From Anabaena lutea FACHB-196 (GTDB lineage Bacteria; Cyanobacteriota; Cyanobacteriia; Cyanobacteriales; Nostocaceae), in the NCBI RefSeq assembly GCF_014698305.1, contig NZ_JACJST010000017.1, positions 1-64,000 of the forward strand: a stretch of DNA of 64,000 nt. The letters are read 5' to 3'. A model generated the notes under the pieces. The model was given only the letters and a program-made list of their open reading frames with translations. It was not told the origin of the DNA and did no database searches. This document shows positions 9,807-19,359 of this stretch, in pieces (position 1 is the stretch's first letter; every line of letters starts with the position of its first letter). Both the position numbers and the translations under genes were made by a program.

Positions 9807-9974
9807 TACAGCAGAATTCAGGAGTCAGGAGACGCTTCGCAGACCTATGGCTTACGCCACGCTGCGCTATCGGTTCAGGAGACGCTTCGCAGACCTCCGG
9901 TTCAGGAGTAAAACTGGCTTGGTGTCTAGGTTTCAATTTTGATTCTGTACCTCATTGATCTGCAATCTGCTGTA
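9807..9974. mobile_element. MITE family B, copy 1 (168 bp)
   Basis: A 168-bp element with termini TACAGCAGA (9807) and TCTGCTGTA (9966-9974). Inside is the repeated motif GGAGACGCTTCGCAGACC in two direct copies. The element at 49516-49683 is the same length and nearly identical. Terminal TA on both ends suggests TA-target insertion as in IS630/mariner-type elements; this is inference. It abuts the broken adaptor gene. Confidence 0.85.
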
Positions 9975-10213
9975 TCTTAATAAAGACATCTGGATGAAAA
10001 GCCTACTGGTTAAGATAGTTTAACCACAGTTGTATTATCGACTACCAAATTGGAGAGTTCATTCTTGAGGAAAAATTTTTCTATTTACTGAGGTGAAAAT
10101 TTTTAGTTTGATCTGATACTGCATTTTTATTACTGCCAAGAGATAATAGTTAAATCACGCTTCACCAATGACTAATAACTAATAACTCATAACTACTAAT
10201 TAGGTTTGTTCCG

Positions 10214-10822
10214 ATGTCAAAAGTTTATACTACCCAGGAACTCATCCAAATTTTAGCAGATGAACGCCAAGCTTGTCTGAAAGGAGAACGTCTCAAGTTA
10301 GAGGTGACACCCTCTGGCAATCCCGTTCTCGACCAGTTTATCACCAGTGAAGGGCTACAAAAATTCACGGCATATCAAGATTTTAAAGCATCGATTCATG
10401 AATATCAACGAGAACATGAAGTTTCTGGGATTGTCTGGAAAGATTTGACAGTTAAGGGGAAAACCCTGCATTATCCAGAAGTTGACGCGCAGTTAATTTC
10501 ATTAAACAGTGATTTAGAAATATTAAAAACTTCAAAAAATTATATTCTGGAATTTTGGAATGCAGTTACAGCAGAAATGGAGTTATATTTGAGTTTGAGT
10601 AATGGTAAATTACACGAAAAAATTAATATTTTAGATGTTGATAGAATTGCCAAAAGAACAGAATGGGCAAGTTTGTTAAAATGGGAAAATACAAACTTTT
10701 TAGAATTAATTTTGCAGTTGGGTTGGGGTCAACCAGAAGAAGCTGCTTATAAACGAGGAAGACCGCATTCAGGTAGTGAATTTATTCATGCAGTCAAGCC
10801 TGGTAATTATCCCATTGGTTAA
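10214..10822 (+). CDS. Conserved hypothetical protein (202 aa)
   Basis: Not recognised. It begins MSKVYTTQELIQILADERQA after an AT-rich leader with CTAATAACTAATAACT repeats. It is soluble, mixed alpha/beta in character, with no signal peptide or membrane segment. The middle (GIVWKDLTVKGKTLHYPEVD) and the end (YKRGRPHSGSEFIHAVKPGN) look conserved-domain-like. It stands alone between a MITE and convergent cobL. Codon use matches the neighbours. Confidence 0.65.
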   Translation: MSKVYTTQELIQILADERQACLKGERLKLEVTPSGNPVLDQFITSEGLQKFTAYQDFKASIHEYQREHEVSGIVWKDLTVKGKTLHYPEVDAQLISLNSDLEILKTSKNYILEFWNAVTAEMELYLSLSNGKLHEKINILDVDRIAKRTEWASLLKWENTNFLELILQLGWGQPEEAAYKRGRPHSGSEFIHAVKPGNYPIG

Positions 10823-10946
10823 GTACAGGGAATAGGGAACAGGAGAGGGAGAGACGCGGGGACGCGGAGATGGAGAAAAAGAAGAATAACTTAATTACGA
10901 ATTACGTTGGCGGTAGCCTGCCGGAGGCATTATTACGAATTACGAA

Positions 10947-12173
10947 TTATTTTACTGCTACCCATTGTGTAACTTGAGACATTCCCTTCCAACCTAAAAA
11001 TTTACCAATTGGTTCTGCGCGTTGAATAGAAATGCGTGTGAAATTTCCTCCCACTTTTTCATACCATTGAAATAAGGTTTGTTCACCTTCTAAGGTGACA
11101 ACATTTGCAACCATTCTCCCCCCAGGACGTAAAGCATTCCAACAAATATCAAATAGTCCTGGTGCGGTGACTCCACCACCGATAAAAATCGCGTCGGGTG
11201 TGGGTAAGTTGTGAATTATTTCCGGTGCTTTCCCGGTGATGATTTGTAAATTCGGTGTACCTAAAGCTGTGGCATTATCGATTATATAATTTATTCTAGT
11301 TTCGTTTTGTTCAATAGCGATCGCACGACAGCGAAAATTACTCCGCATCCATTCTATCGAAATTGAACCACAACCAGCACCGATATCCCAAAGCAACTCC
11401 CCCGGTAAAGGTGCTAAACTCGATAAAGTAATCGCTCTAACTTCCCTTTTAGTTAATTGTCCATCATGGTGAAAAGCACTATCAGGTAAACCGGGAAATC
11501 TTGATAAAGGCTTTACCCCCACATCTGCGATACAATCAACTGCAATGGTATTTAAAGCTGCGATTTCTGTTTCTTGCCAAGATGCGGCGACACCTTCTAA
11601 ATTACGTTCGTGAATACCGCCCATTCTTTCTAAAACGGTAATTTTGCTACCACCATAACCGCGATTTGTCAATAGTTCAGCAACTATTCCCGGTGTTTCC
11701 TTTCCTGCACTCAAAATTAATAACTTCGCACCTGGGTAGATGTAAGATTGGAGAAGAGAAGCTGGACGACCGCATAAACTCAAGGTTTCCACTTCGGGTA
11801 ATGACCATCCTAATCGGGAACAAGCGAGACTAAAAGCCGAAGGTGCAGGAATAATCGTAATTTCAGAAATAGGAATATGCTTTGTAATAGTTGCACCCAC
11901 ACCGTAACACATCGGGTCGCCACTAGCTAACACGCAAATTGCTTGACCACGCCGTTGAATAATTTCTGTGATAGAAGTGCTAAAGGGAGATTTCCAGAGA
12001 ATTTTTTCGCGGTTATCGTTTGGGGGTAACATAGCCAGATGACGTTCCCCACCGACAATAATTGTAGCTTGGTTCAGGAGAGAAAGAGCGATCGCGAAGC
12101 GCGACCTAGGAATCGCACTTAACCCCTGTAAACCATCTTCGCCTATACCGACTATTGATAGCCATTTATTCAT
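10947..12173 (-). CDS. cobL: Bifunctional cobalt-precorrin-7 C5 / precorrin-6B C15 methyltransferase (CobL/CbiET)
   Basis: 408 residues, a fusion of CbiE (residues about 1-205) and CbiT (about 225-400). The enzyme methylates C5 and C15 of the corrin ring and decarboxylates the C12 acetate in cobalamin synthesis. The N-terminal half has the tetrapyrrole-methylase GDPMCYGVG loop, and the C-terminal half a Rossmann SAM site (LLWDIGAGCGSISIEWMR). It is convergent with the 202-aa gene and lies 2 kb from the riboswitch-controlled cobGHIJ genes, but on the other strand and so under separate control. A short palindromic repeat (AGCGCGACCTAGGAATCGCA) lies within its 5' region. Confidence 0.9.
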   Translation of the reverse strand: MNKWLSIVGIGEDGLQGLSAIPRSRFAIALSLLNQATIIVGGERHLAMLPPNDNREKILWKSPFSTSITEIIQRRGQAICVLASGDPMCYGVGATITKHIPISEITIIPAPSAFSLACSRLGWSLPEVETLSLCGRPASLLQSYIYPGAKLLILSAGKETPGIVAELLTNRGYGGSKITVLERMGGIHERNLEGVAASWQETEIAALNTIAVDCIADVGVKPLSRFPGLPDSAFHHDGQLTKREVRAITLSSLAPLPGELLWDIGAGCGSISIEWMRSNFRCRAIAIEQNETRINYIIDNATALGTPNLQIITGKAPEIIHNLPTPDAIFIGGGVTAPGLFDICWNALRPGGRMVANVVTLEGEQTLFQWYEKVGGNFTRISIQRAEPIGKFLGWKGMSQVTQWVAVK

Positions 12174-12250
12174 AAATAAAAAATACGTTTAAAAAATTCA
12201 GAAAATATTATTTATATCTGCTTAAATTCATTAATTTATTTTGTTTTTAT

Positions 12251-12478
12251 TTAAAATAAATTTTTAGTACATTCATGAGTTGCTCGGAATTGTATCCACA
12301 AACTGAGAGGTAAGAATAAAATTATCCAACATTTAAAAATTAAAATTTTCATATAAGAGTCATATTCTTTCTGGTTCATACCTTGAACCTTGTCAAAATC
12401 TAAAAAATGACCTAAAAATAAAGCTAGTGGAATTAGAAAAACACCTGCAATAAGGCTTTCAGCAATAAACTGACCCAT
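12251..12478 (-). CDS. Small two-helix membrane protein, unknown
   Basis: 75 residues starting MGQFIAESLIAGVFLIPLAL. Two hydrophobic stretches (about 7-25 and 46-62) are separated by a charged loop containing DKVQGMNQKEYDSYMK. The C-terminus (HECTKNLF) is short and polar. No family is recognised. The surrounding DNA is AT-rich. The gene may be translated together with the 93-aa gene upstream on the same strand. Confidence 0.5.
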   Translation of the reverse strand: MGQFIAESLIAGVFLIPLALFLGHFLDFDKVQGMNQKEYDSYMKILIFKCWIILFLPLSLWIQFRATHECTKNLF

Positions 12479-12534
12479 AATATATATTTATTAATAAAAC
12501 AATAAATGCTTGACAATTTACATAGGAACAAAAA

Positions 12535-12816
12535 TCAAATCCGCTCAGGACATGAACCAAATTTATCTAAAAGCTCAGATATAAGCTGATGATTTGAACA
12601 ACGCCAAATAATACTAACATTACTGGATTGATTAAAGCCTGGTTCACCATAACCCGATAATGCCATAGCATCCGGAGCTATAGTCTCTTTATAAATACAG
12701 GTCAGTACTTTATTGTCAGGTGATGAAATCTGATTCCGTCCACTATCGTGTTGCAATGTTCCAGCAACCCATCCATTGGGGGTTAAATGCCATTCTCTCC
12801 ATTCTTTACTTGACAT
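12535..12816 (-). CDS. Hypothetical protein (93 aa)
   Basis: Not recognised. It starts MSSKEWREWHLTPNGWVAGT and reads as a small soluble protein with several tryptophans and cysteines (TCIYKE, IIWRCSNHQ, FGSCPERI). It lies upstream of the 75-aa membrane protein on the same strand, 57 bp apart. The two together could be a small accessory unit, but nothing in the sequence shows a role. Confidence 0.5.
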   Translation of the reverse strand: MSSKEWREWHLTPNGWVAGTLQHDSGRNQISSPDNKVLTCIYKETIAPDAMALSGYGEPGFNQSSNVSIIWRCSNHQLISELLDKFGSCPERI

Positions 12817-13134
12817 ATTTTTATTTTTCTGTGTCTACCTTGTCCTATATCTGTAATATATTGTACAATCTTAGTGAAAATACTTATTTTTTCCTTGAAA
12901 AATTCACTTCTTGTATAAGAATACAACAATATTTCAATAGATTGATAATTTTTTCCTGTTCCCACTTTAAATTAAGCATATTAGTAGGGCGCTTCAGATG
13001 TAGAAAATCTGTTAATTGTGCTAAATTATTGAGTCTGACGCACCCTACAAGAGATTGAAACCCCTACTCTATATTTCGTATTTTCCGTCAATAAGTCTGT
13101 CCTAAAATTGTCATTTGTAGTAACGCTACACGCC

Positions 13135-13461
13135 TTATAGCAATATCACAGTTTCAGCAGATTGGTTTAGCGTATGATGAGGACGAAGATGCAAAGTGAT
13201 TTCTGTATCGAGACGCTTGAGGAAAATCAGGAGTTTACCCTCGCTGAAACGTTGAAACTCTCCTTTCATTAAATGAGATACTTCTGGCTGAGGAATGCCA
13301 AGAAGTTCACTGATTTCACGCTGTTTGAGGTTGCGTTGTTTCAGGACACGGAGTACCTGAAGCCCTATCTTACCCCGCGTCAAAAGTTCATCTGCATTCG
13401 ACAAACCGAGGTCAGCAAATACGTTGCCACTGCTTTCTTCAAAAATGGGTTCCTGTGTCAT
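13135..13461 (-). CDS. HigA-type XRE-family antitoxin
   Basis: 108 residues with a helix-turn-helix: LKQREISELLGIPQPEVSHLMKG fits the XRE fold of HigA-like antitoxins encoded behind a Gp49/HigB toxin. It should neutralise the toxin and repress the promoter in front of the pair. Its ATG overlaps the toxin stop by 4 bp (ATGA), which indicates translational coupling in a toxin-first order, as is normal for higBA. Confidence 0.85.
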   Translation of the reverse strand: MTQEPIFEESSGNVFADLGLSNADELLTRGKIGLQVLRVLKQRNLKQREISELLGIPQPEVSHLMKGEFQRFSEGKLLIFLKRLDTEITLHLRPHHTLNQSAETVILL

Positions 13462-13832
13462 TGTTGTTTCTCCCTTGCTATCGCATCCTTATAGCGTTGT
13501 TTAATCAGGTCAACATCAGCCTGTGGAGTTTTAATCCCCTGCTTTGATTTCTTCTGAAAAGCGTGCAGAACATAAATTTTATCCCCAACCTTTACCGCGT
13601 AGACTGCCCTGTAAGTATCGGTATCGTAGCGTTTGACGATTTCATACACACCGTTTCCAACCCCTTTAAAAGGCTTGGCATCCATTGGTGTTTCGCCTAA
13701 TTGCACCAGTTGTAGCGCATAGCCTAATGAAGCACGCACATCTTCAGGAAATGAGCGGATATTTTTGAGAGAGTCTCCCATCCAAACAAGAGGTCGTAAA
13801 CGAATGTCTATAATATCTTCATCATCGTCCAT
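13458..13832 (-). CDS. HigB/RelE-type toxin (phage Gp49-like)
   Basis: 124 residues. The C-terminal half (YRAVYAVKVGDKIYVLHAFQ then KKSKQGIKTPQADVDLIKQR) is the Gp49-like RelE/ParE-superfamily core, with the basic lysines expected of ribosome-dependent mRNA interferases. Residues 1-14 are acidic and less conserved; the conserved start may be at or near RPLVWMGDSLKNI. It is first in an operon with the antitoxin. The divergent neighbour is the cobalamin riboswitch, 120 bp away. Confidence 0.85.
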   Translation of the reverse strand: MDDDEDIIDIRLRPLVWMGDSLKNIRSFPEDVRASLGYALQLVQLGETPMDAKPFKGVGNGVYEIVKRYDTDTYRAVYAVKVGDKIYVLHAFQKKSKQGIKTPQADVDLIKQRYKDAIAREKQQ

Positions 13833-13954
13833 TTTATATGAAATTTCCTATAAAAACAAGTCAGACAATAGCACGAAATATCCCCTGTGCAAAGTCTGAA
13901 GGATAAATTTCAAATTTATCTATTTCGCTCCTATTGATTCAAAGCGATCCGCAA

Positions 13955-14130
13955 AATACCTCCTTGTGCTAAACTACTAAATCTTAGAGTTGGGAAACTT
14001 CGGTGAAATTCCGGGACTGTGCCGCAGCTGTGAGGCAATTTTAGATTTCCGAACCATAGATTTTAGATTGTTGGGGGTTGACTCAGAACCCCAGACTCGG
14101 AAAAACACGGGTAAGAAAATAATCCAAAAT
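13955..14130 (+). promoter_or_regulatory. Cobalamin riboswitch
   Basis: The leader of cobG contains GGTGAAATTCCGGGACTGTG followed by the B12-box-like GCCGCAGCTGTGAGGC, the conserved J6/3 and P6 core of adenosylcobalamin riboswitches. Downstream are a hairpin (GGGGTTGACTCAGAACCCC) and GACTCGGAAAAACACGGGTA. The family represses cobalamin genes when B12 is plentiful. Exact ends are estimated. Confidence 0.85.
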
Positions 14131-14164
14131 CCAAAATTCAAAATCCAAAATTGAGTAAGTCAGA

Positions 14165-15691
14165 ATGCCAACTATAAGGAGTTTATCAAGTTCTGTCTCT
14201 GCGAAGCACAGAGAAGGAGTTTTAATTTTGCTGTCCGCATTTACCGCCTGCCCAGGCTTATTTTACACTACACCTGCCCAAGATGGCATATTGTCTCGCA
14301 TCAGAATACCGGGCGGGAACATGGAGAGTGAACAGTGTTCATTGATCGCAAACATAGCCGATAATTATGGTGGTGGCTATGTAGATGTGACAAATCGAGC
14401 CAATTTGCAAATCCGAGAAATCAAAACCGGGATAAATATTGAAGTTCTCCAGCATTTACAGCAATTGGGTTTAGGTTCTGCCAATCCCAATGTAGACCAT
14501 ATCCGCAACATTATGACCAGTCCCACTGCGGGTATTGATTCCCAAGAATTAATCGATACTCGTCCTTTAGTGAAAGCTTGGGATAATTATATTACAGCAC
14601 ATCCTCATTTAGGCGGACTATCTGCTAAATTTAGTGTTGGCTTTGATGGTGGTGGTAAAGTTTCGGTATTGAATCAGCTTAATGATATTACCTTTGCGGC
14701 TGTGTTGGTTGATGGTAATATTTACTTCCGCCTTTATTTGACTATTGGTGGAAAAGGAGAACCAGCTAGAAATACAGGAATTTTATTAAAACCAGAGGAA
14801 TGTTTACCAGTTTTAGCAGCTTTAGCAGATGTTTATTTACAAAATATAGATTCTCAACGTCAACGTAAACCACGTTTGCGGGAAGTTATCAATAATTTAG
14901 GGATAGAGAATTATCTGCGTTTAGCTTTTACAAGCAAATCCCTTACTTCCCAACCCCTAGTTTGTCATAGCTTTTCCCAATTACCAGCCCAAACAGATAT
15001 GATAACTGTTCCCGCAGACTCAATTGGTATTCATCCCCAAAAACAAGTAGGATTATTTTATATTGGTGTCGTGTTGCCCCTAGGAAGGGTGGAAAGTTCG
15101 CAAATGAGAGGTTTGGGTGATTTAGCAGAAAAATATGGTAGTGGTAATATTAGGCTAACACCTTGGCAAAATTTGCTGATTACCGATATTCCCCAACCAC
15201 AAGTCGTCGAAGTAGAAAGAGAAATTAGCAACTTAGGACTAAGTTATTCTCAGACTAACATTAAAAGTGCATTAGTGGCTTGTTCTGGTAAACGAGGTTG
15301 TGCTGCTTCCGTAACCGAAACTAAAGATCATGCCTTAAAATTAGCAAAATATCTCGAAAATCGGATTACCCTAGATTATCCAGTTAATATTCATTTTAGC
15401 GGTTGTGCGAAATCTTGCGCCCAACATAATCAAGCTGACATTACCTTGCTTGGTGTCAGCATTGAGTCAGAAAATGAAACTTTAGAAGGATATCAAGTTT
15501 ATGTCAGTGACAGTACCTTACAAAAATTTGGACATCAACTTTATGAATATGTAAATTTTAGCGAACTTCCGGCACTAATTGAGCAGATGTTAAAAACGTA
15601 TAAAATACAACGTCTAAATCCTAAAGAAACCTTTAGAGATTTTACCCAACGTGATGCTACCCAACTCAAACAAACAATACATCATAGTTAA
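14165..15691 (+). CDS. cobG: Precorrin-3B synthase
   Basis: 508 residues of the nitrite/sulfite-reductase-like CobG family, which uses a [4Fe-4S] centre and O2 to convert precorrin-3A to precorrin-3B in the aerobic cobalamin route. The sequence has two ferredoxin-like and sulfite-reductase repeats and the cluster cysteines ACSGKRGC and SGCAKSCAQ about 40 residues apart. It is the first gene behind the cobalamin riboswitch. The ATG at 14165 follows the riboswitch by about 35 bp. cobH follows after 50 bp. Its presence argues for an O2-dependent pathway. Confidence 0.9.
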   Translation: MPTIRSLSSSVSAKHREGVLILLSAFTACPGLFYTTPAQDGILSRIRIPGGNMESEQCSLIANIADNYGGGYVDVTNRANLQIREIKTGINIEVLQHLQQLGLGSANPNVDHIRNIMTSPTAGIDSQELIDTRPLVKAWDNYITAHPHLGGLSAKFSVGFDGGGKVSVLNQLNDITFAAVLVDGNIYFRLYLTIGGKGEPARNTGILLKPEECLPVLAALADVYLQNIDSQRQRKPRLREVINNLGIENYLRLAFTSKSLTSQPLVCHSFSQLPAQTDMITVPADSIGIHPQKQVGLFYIGVVLPLGRVESSQMRGLGDLAEKYGSGNIRLTPWQNLLITDIPQPQVVEVEREISNLGLSYSQTNIKSALVACSGKRGCAASVTETKDHALKLAKYLENRITLDYPVNIHFSGCAKSCAQHNQADITLLGVSIESENETLEGYQVYVSDSTLQKFGHQLYEYVNFSELPALIEQMLKTYKIQRLNPKETFRDFTQRDATQLKQTIHHS

Positions 15692-15741
15692 ATATCCGCC
15701 TTATCTGCGGTTGAAAATCCAAAATATCAAATCCAGAAAAA

Positions 15742-16368
15742 ATGTCAAACTATATACGCGATGCTAATGAAATATACAGAAATTCCTTTGCTATTATCCG
15801 GTCAGAAGCGAACCTAGATCTCCTGCCTCCAGATGTAGCACAAGTAGCAGTACGCCTGATTCATGCCTGTGGAATGACGGATATAGTCACAGACTTGGGA
15901 TATTCAGCAGATGCGGTAGAGTCAGGTAGAAAAGCCTTAGCAGCTGGCGCACCAATTTTGTGTGATTGCCGTATGGTAGCTGAAGGTGTTACCAGAAAAA
16001 GATTACCTGCCAATAACAACGTTATCTGTACTCTCAACGACCCAGAAGTGCCACAAATAGCCAAACGGTTAAGAAATACGCGGTCAGCAGCAGCGTTAGA
16101 ATTATGGCGTTTTCATCTAGACGGGGCAGTAGTAGCGATTGGAAATGCACCTACAGCCCTGTTTAGGTTATTAGAAATGCTTGATACTGGCGTTCCACGT
16201 CCAGCCATAATTTTAGGCTTTCCCGTGGGGTTTGTGGGTGCAGCCGAATCAAAAGCAGCATTGGCAGCGGATAGCCGCAATGTCCCATTCTTAACTTTAC
16301 ATGGAAGACGGGGCGGAAGTGCGATCGCAGCAGCTGCCATTAACGCCTTAGCAACCGAGGAAGAATAA
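15742..16368 (+). CDS. cobH: Precorrin-8X methylmutase
   Basis: 208 residues, the normal length for CobH/CbiC, which moves the C11 methyl group to C12 to form hydrogenobyrinate. Family features are the N-terminal IYRNSFAIIRSEANL, the IHACGMTDI motif with the catalytic histidine, and the C-terminal GFPVGFVGAAESKAAL with HGRRGGSAIAAAAINALA. It lies between cobG and cobI, with 2 bp between its stop and the cobI ATG, so it is tightly coupled in the operon. Confidence 0.95.
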   Translation: MSNYIRDANEIYRNSFAIIRSEANLDLLPPDVAQVAVRLIHACGMTDIVTDLGYSADAVESGRKALAAGAPILCDCRMVAEGVTRKRLPANNNVICTLNDPEVPQIAKRLRNTRSAAALELWRFHLDGAVVAIGNAPTALFRLLEMLDTGVPRPAIILGFPVGFVGAAESKAALAADSRNVPFLTLHGRRGGSAIAAAAINALATEEE

Positions 16369-16370
16369 TC

Positions 16371-17075
16371 ATGAAAACGGGAGGTCGTCTGTATGGAATT
16401 GGTGTAGGGCCTGGAGATCCAGAACTATTGACCCTAAAAGCATTGCGGCTATTACAATCGGCCCCCGTCATCGCTTATCAATCAGCCACAGACCGGGAAA
16501 GTATCGCCAGAAAAATAGTGTCGCAATATTTACCAGGCAATCAAATCGAAGTTTTGTATCATCTCCCCCGTGCCTTAGAACCCGAAAAAGCCAAATCCAT
16601 CTACGACCAAGAAGTTGAACCGATAGCCGACCATCTCGCATCTGGTCGGGATGTGGTTGTTTTATGTGAAGGAGATCCGTTTTTTTACGGTTCCTTCATG
16701 TATATCTTCACACGTTTATCTGATAAATACCAAACGGAAGTTGTCCCCGGTATATCTTCACTCATGGCCTGTCCAGTCTCCCTAGGCGTACCGTTCACCT
16801 ACTACAACGATATTCTCACAGTTCTACCTGCCACACTGCCCACAGAAATGCTAATTACACATCTATTAGCCACAGACGCAGCTGCAATCATGAAACTGGG
16901 TCGCCATTTTACCAAAGTCCGCGATATCCTCCATCAATTAGGAATAGCATCACGGGCAAAATATATTGAACGGGCAACAACGACACAACAGCGAATTTTA
17001 CCACTCGATGAAGTAAATCCCGAAGAAGTTCCATATTTTTCGATGATTGTCATACCGACTAAACAGAAACTCTAA
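16371..17075 (+). CDS. cobI: Precorrin-2 C20-methyltransferase
   Basis: 234 residues of the tetrapyrrole SAM methylase family. The N-terminal LYGIGVGPGDPELLTLKAL and the VVLCEGDPFFYGSFMYI loop are the two hallmark SAM-binding motifs, and the ISSLMACPVSLGVPF segment fits CobI/CbiL. It follows cobH by 2 bp and precedes cobJ by 10 bp. The order cobG-H-I-J is typical of cyanobacteria. Confidence 0.93.
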   Translation: MKTGGRLYGIGVGPGDPELLTLKALRLLQSAPVIAYQSATDRESIARKIVSQYLPGNQIEVLYHLPRALEPEKAKSIYDQEVEPIADHLASGRDVVVLCEGDPFFYGSFMYIFTRLSDKYQTEVVPGISSLMACPVSLGVPFTYYNDILTVLPATLPTEMLITHLLATDAAAIMKLGRHFTKVRDILHQLGIASRAKYIERATTTQQRILPLDEVNPEEVPYFSMIVIPTKQKL

Positions 17076-17085
17076 AATCTAAAAT

Positions 17086-18495
17086 ATGAACACAAGGGTT
17101 GCAACTGCCGTTGTTATATTGGGTCAAAATAGTGTAGCAGTAGGGCGGAAAATTACCAATATTTTACCAGGGGCGAAATTATACGGTTTAGCAAATCGCA
17201 CCTCAGATGTTGATGTTAGTTTTACAAATTTTGGCGAAACATTACGGGAATTATTCGCTACCGGCACGCCATTAATTGGTATTTGTGCAGCTGGTATTCT
17301 CATCAGAACTTTAGCACCCCTAATTACAGATAAAAGTCAAGAACCCCCAGTATTAGCCGTAGCTGAAGATGGTAGCGCAGTAGTCCCGCTTTTAGGTGGA
17401 CTGAGTGGAGTCAATGATTTAGCCCGTCAAATTGCAGAAGTGCTAAATGTCAAACCAGCAATTACGACCACAGGTGATTTGCGTTTTCGCACAGCTTTGT
17501 TATCTCCTCCTCCTGGATATCATTTAGCTAACCCAGAAGATGGAAAAAAATTTATTGCTGACTTATTAGCCGGGGCAAAAGTTAAATTAGAAGGAACAGC
17601 CCCTTGGTTGAGTGAAAGTCAATTACCAATAGACCCCAATGGAGAGTTAACAATTCAGATTACTGAAAATTTGGGAACTCCTCAACCTAACTGTTTAGTT
17701 TATCACCTGGACAAGCCCGAAACCGTTGAACAACAACGGGGAAAATTAGCCATAATTGGGACTGGCCCAGGTGCATCAAAATGGATGTCTCCCCAAGTCA
17801 AAGAAATTCTCAATGCTGCTACTGATTTAGTCGGTTATAAAACTTATATAAATTTAATCGGTTCTCTTGCTGATGGTAAACACATTCATGAGTCCGACAA
17901 CCGAGAAGAAGAAGCACGGGCAAAAATGGCGCTAGACTTAGCAGCCCAGGGAAGATATGTAGCAGTGGTTTCATCAGGCGACCCCGGTATCTATGCAATG
18001 GCAGCCGCAGTATTTGAAGTTCTAGACCACTACAACAAACCAGAATGGCAAAACATCGAAATCCAAGTCGCCCCTGGAATATCCGCCATGCAAGCCACAG
18101 CAGCAACCATTGGCGCACCATTAGGACATGACTTCTGTGCGATTTCCCTATCTGACATTTTAAAACCTTGGGAAATTATCACCCAACGCATTACCGCAGC
18201 AGCCCAAGCTGATTTTGTCATTGCCTTTTATAATCCTGTTTCCAAAGAACGCACTTGGCAATTAGCAGAAGCTAAAAATATCTTGCTACAGTACAGAAAA
18301 CCAGATACTCCGGTAGTATTAGGGCGGAATCTTGGTAGACCTGGAGAAGCTGTTAAAGTCATCACTCTTGACCAGTTAGAAGCAGCATCAGCCGATATGC
18401 GAACTTTGATTCTCATTGGTTCCTCTCAAACTCGCCAGATTCAACAGGGTGATGATCAAGTCTGGGTTTATACACCGCGCCGTTATCAAGCCTGA
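17086..18495 (+). CDS. cobJ: Precorrin-3B C17-methyltransferase with N-terminal CbiG-like domain
   Basis: 469 residues. The C-terminal half (from about 225: KLAIIGTGPGASKWMSPQVK, then VVSSGDPGIYAMAAAVFE, VAPGISAMQATAATIGAP) is a CobJ/CbiH methyltransferase. It catalyses ring contraction with C17 methylation. Residues about 1-200 resemble the N-terminal and central parts of CbiG (GICAAGILIRTLAPL, LLGGLSGVNDLARQIAEVL), without the CbiG C-terminal domain. This fusion is common in cyanobacteria. It is the last gene of the riboswitch operon, and a hairpin follows at 18519. Confidence 0.92.
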   Translation: MNTRVATAVVILGQNSVAVGRKITNILPGAKLYGLANRTSDVDVSFTNFGETLRELFATGTPLIGICAAGILIRTLAPLITDKSQEPPVLAVAEDGSAVVPLLGGLSGVNDLARQIAEVLNVKPAITTTGDLRFRTALLSPPPGYHLANPEDGKKFIADLLAGAKVKLEGTAPWLSESQLPIDPNGELTIQITENLGTPQPNCLVYHLDKPETVEQQRGKLAIIGTGPGASKWMSPQVKEILNAATDLVGYKTYINLIGSLADGKHIHESDNREEEARAKMALDLAAQGRYVAVVSSGDPGIYAMAAAVFEVLDHYNKPEWQNIEIQVAPGISAMQATAATIGAPLGHDFCAISLSDILKPWEIITQRITAAAQADFVIAFYNPVSKERTWQLAEAKNILLQYRKPDTPVVLGRNLGRPGEAVKVITLDQLEAASADMRTLILIGSSQTRQIQQGDDQVWVYTPRRYQA

Positions 18496-18518
18496 TTAGC
18501 TATTTCATCCATAAATAA

Positions 18519-18550
18519 AGCCCCAACAATAAAAGCTTATCCTTGGGGCT
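18519..18550 (+). terminator. Hairpin after cobJ
   Basis: The arms AGCCCCAA (18519-18526) and TTGGGGCT (18543-18550) enclose a 16-nt loop 24 bp after the cobJ stop. The following T-run is weak, so termination may be inefficient. Confidence 0.6.
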
Positions 18551-19359
18551 GTTATACCTGACCACCTTTACCTTTTTAATTTAAAAATACCAAGAAATCT
18601 GAAGACTCAAAGACATAAATAAGGGAATTATGTCTAAAAATAATTTGTTGATTTTAGTAATTGACTATATGGCAATCCTTGTGGTGAGTGTAAGTACAAA
18701 TAACCTAGGTTCGGGCTTTATTTGGGCATGATTTTTATTTAATTCCCGATAATTAACCGCAGATTAAGGCAGATAAAACTGATTCATTCAACAGGTATAA
18801 TGTCTTTTATTAAGCTGAGATTTGAAGATTAAAAATCTTGATAAAAAAGATATAATTCAAGTGATTATGTCTGGTTAATTAGTTTAAAAGGCTTGATTTT
18901 TTAGTTCTAATCATCAACAATAAAAACAGCATCTTCCATACATGATTGTAGCCTATACAAGTAAAAAGCCCTTATAAATGTCTGCTAACGCGGGCATTTT
19001 TTTATATCATTTTTTTTATATCAGCAGATTACAAGTTGCAGGAGGTAAAACTGAAAATTTTAAGATAAATTAAAATATGGCTAAGGCTGTCAAATATCAA
19101 GCAGCTTCTACTGCTGATTCCTGAAAAAATTCCATATCATATCAATTCACTTCATTAAAGCTACAAATGAATCTCCTTCCACGTCTGTCAATGTGTATCA
19201 ATCTTCAAGTGAAATGGTATGAGGCTGCGCTTTATGGGCGTAGAGGTAATTCATGAATTGCCCCTGTCTTTTGATTAGGTGAGAATGCAGAAATAAAAAG
19301 ACATAACTAATAGAGTTATGTCCAAAAATTTTATTTATAGCAACTGCGTCTCCAGAGAA
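18551..19359. other. Long intergenic region with hairpins, no gene seen
   Basis: 809 bp, AT-rich. It holds two copies of a GACATAA...TTATGTC hairpin (18611-18635 and 19300-19322), related to hairpins at 40893 and 46615. It also holds a terminator-like structure at 18963-19003 (GCCC/GGGC stem with A/T flanks and a T7 run) that has no gene in front and could end a small RNA. A 29-codon frame at 19167 has no ribosome-binding site and is not called. Confidence 0.5.
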
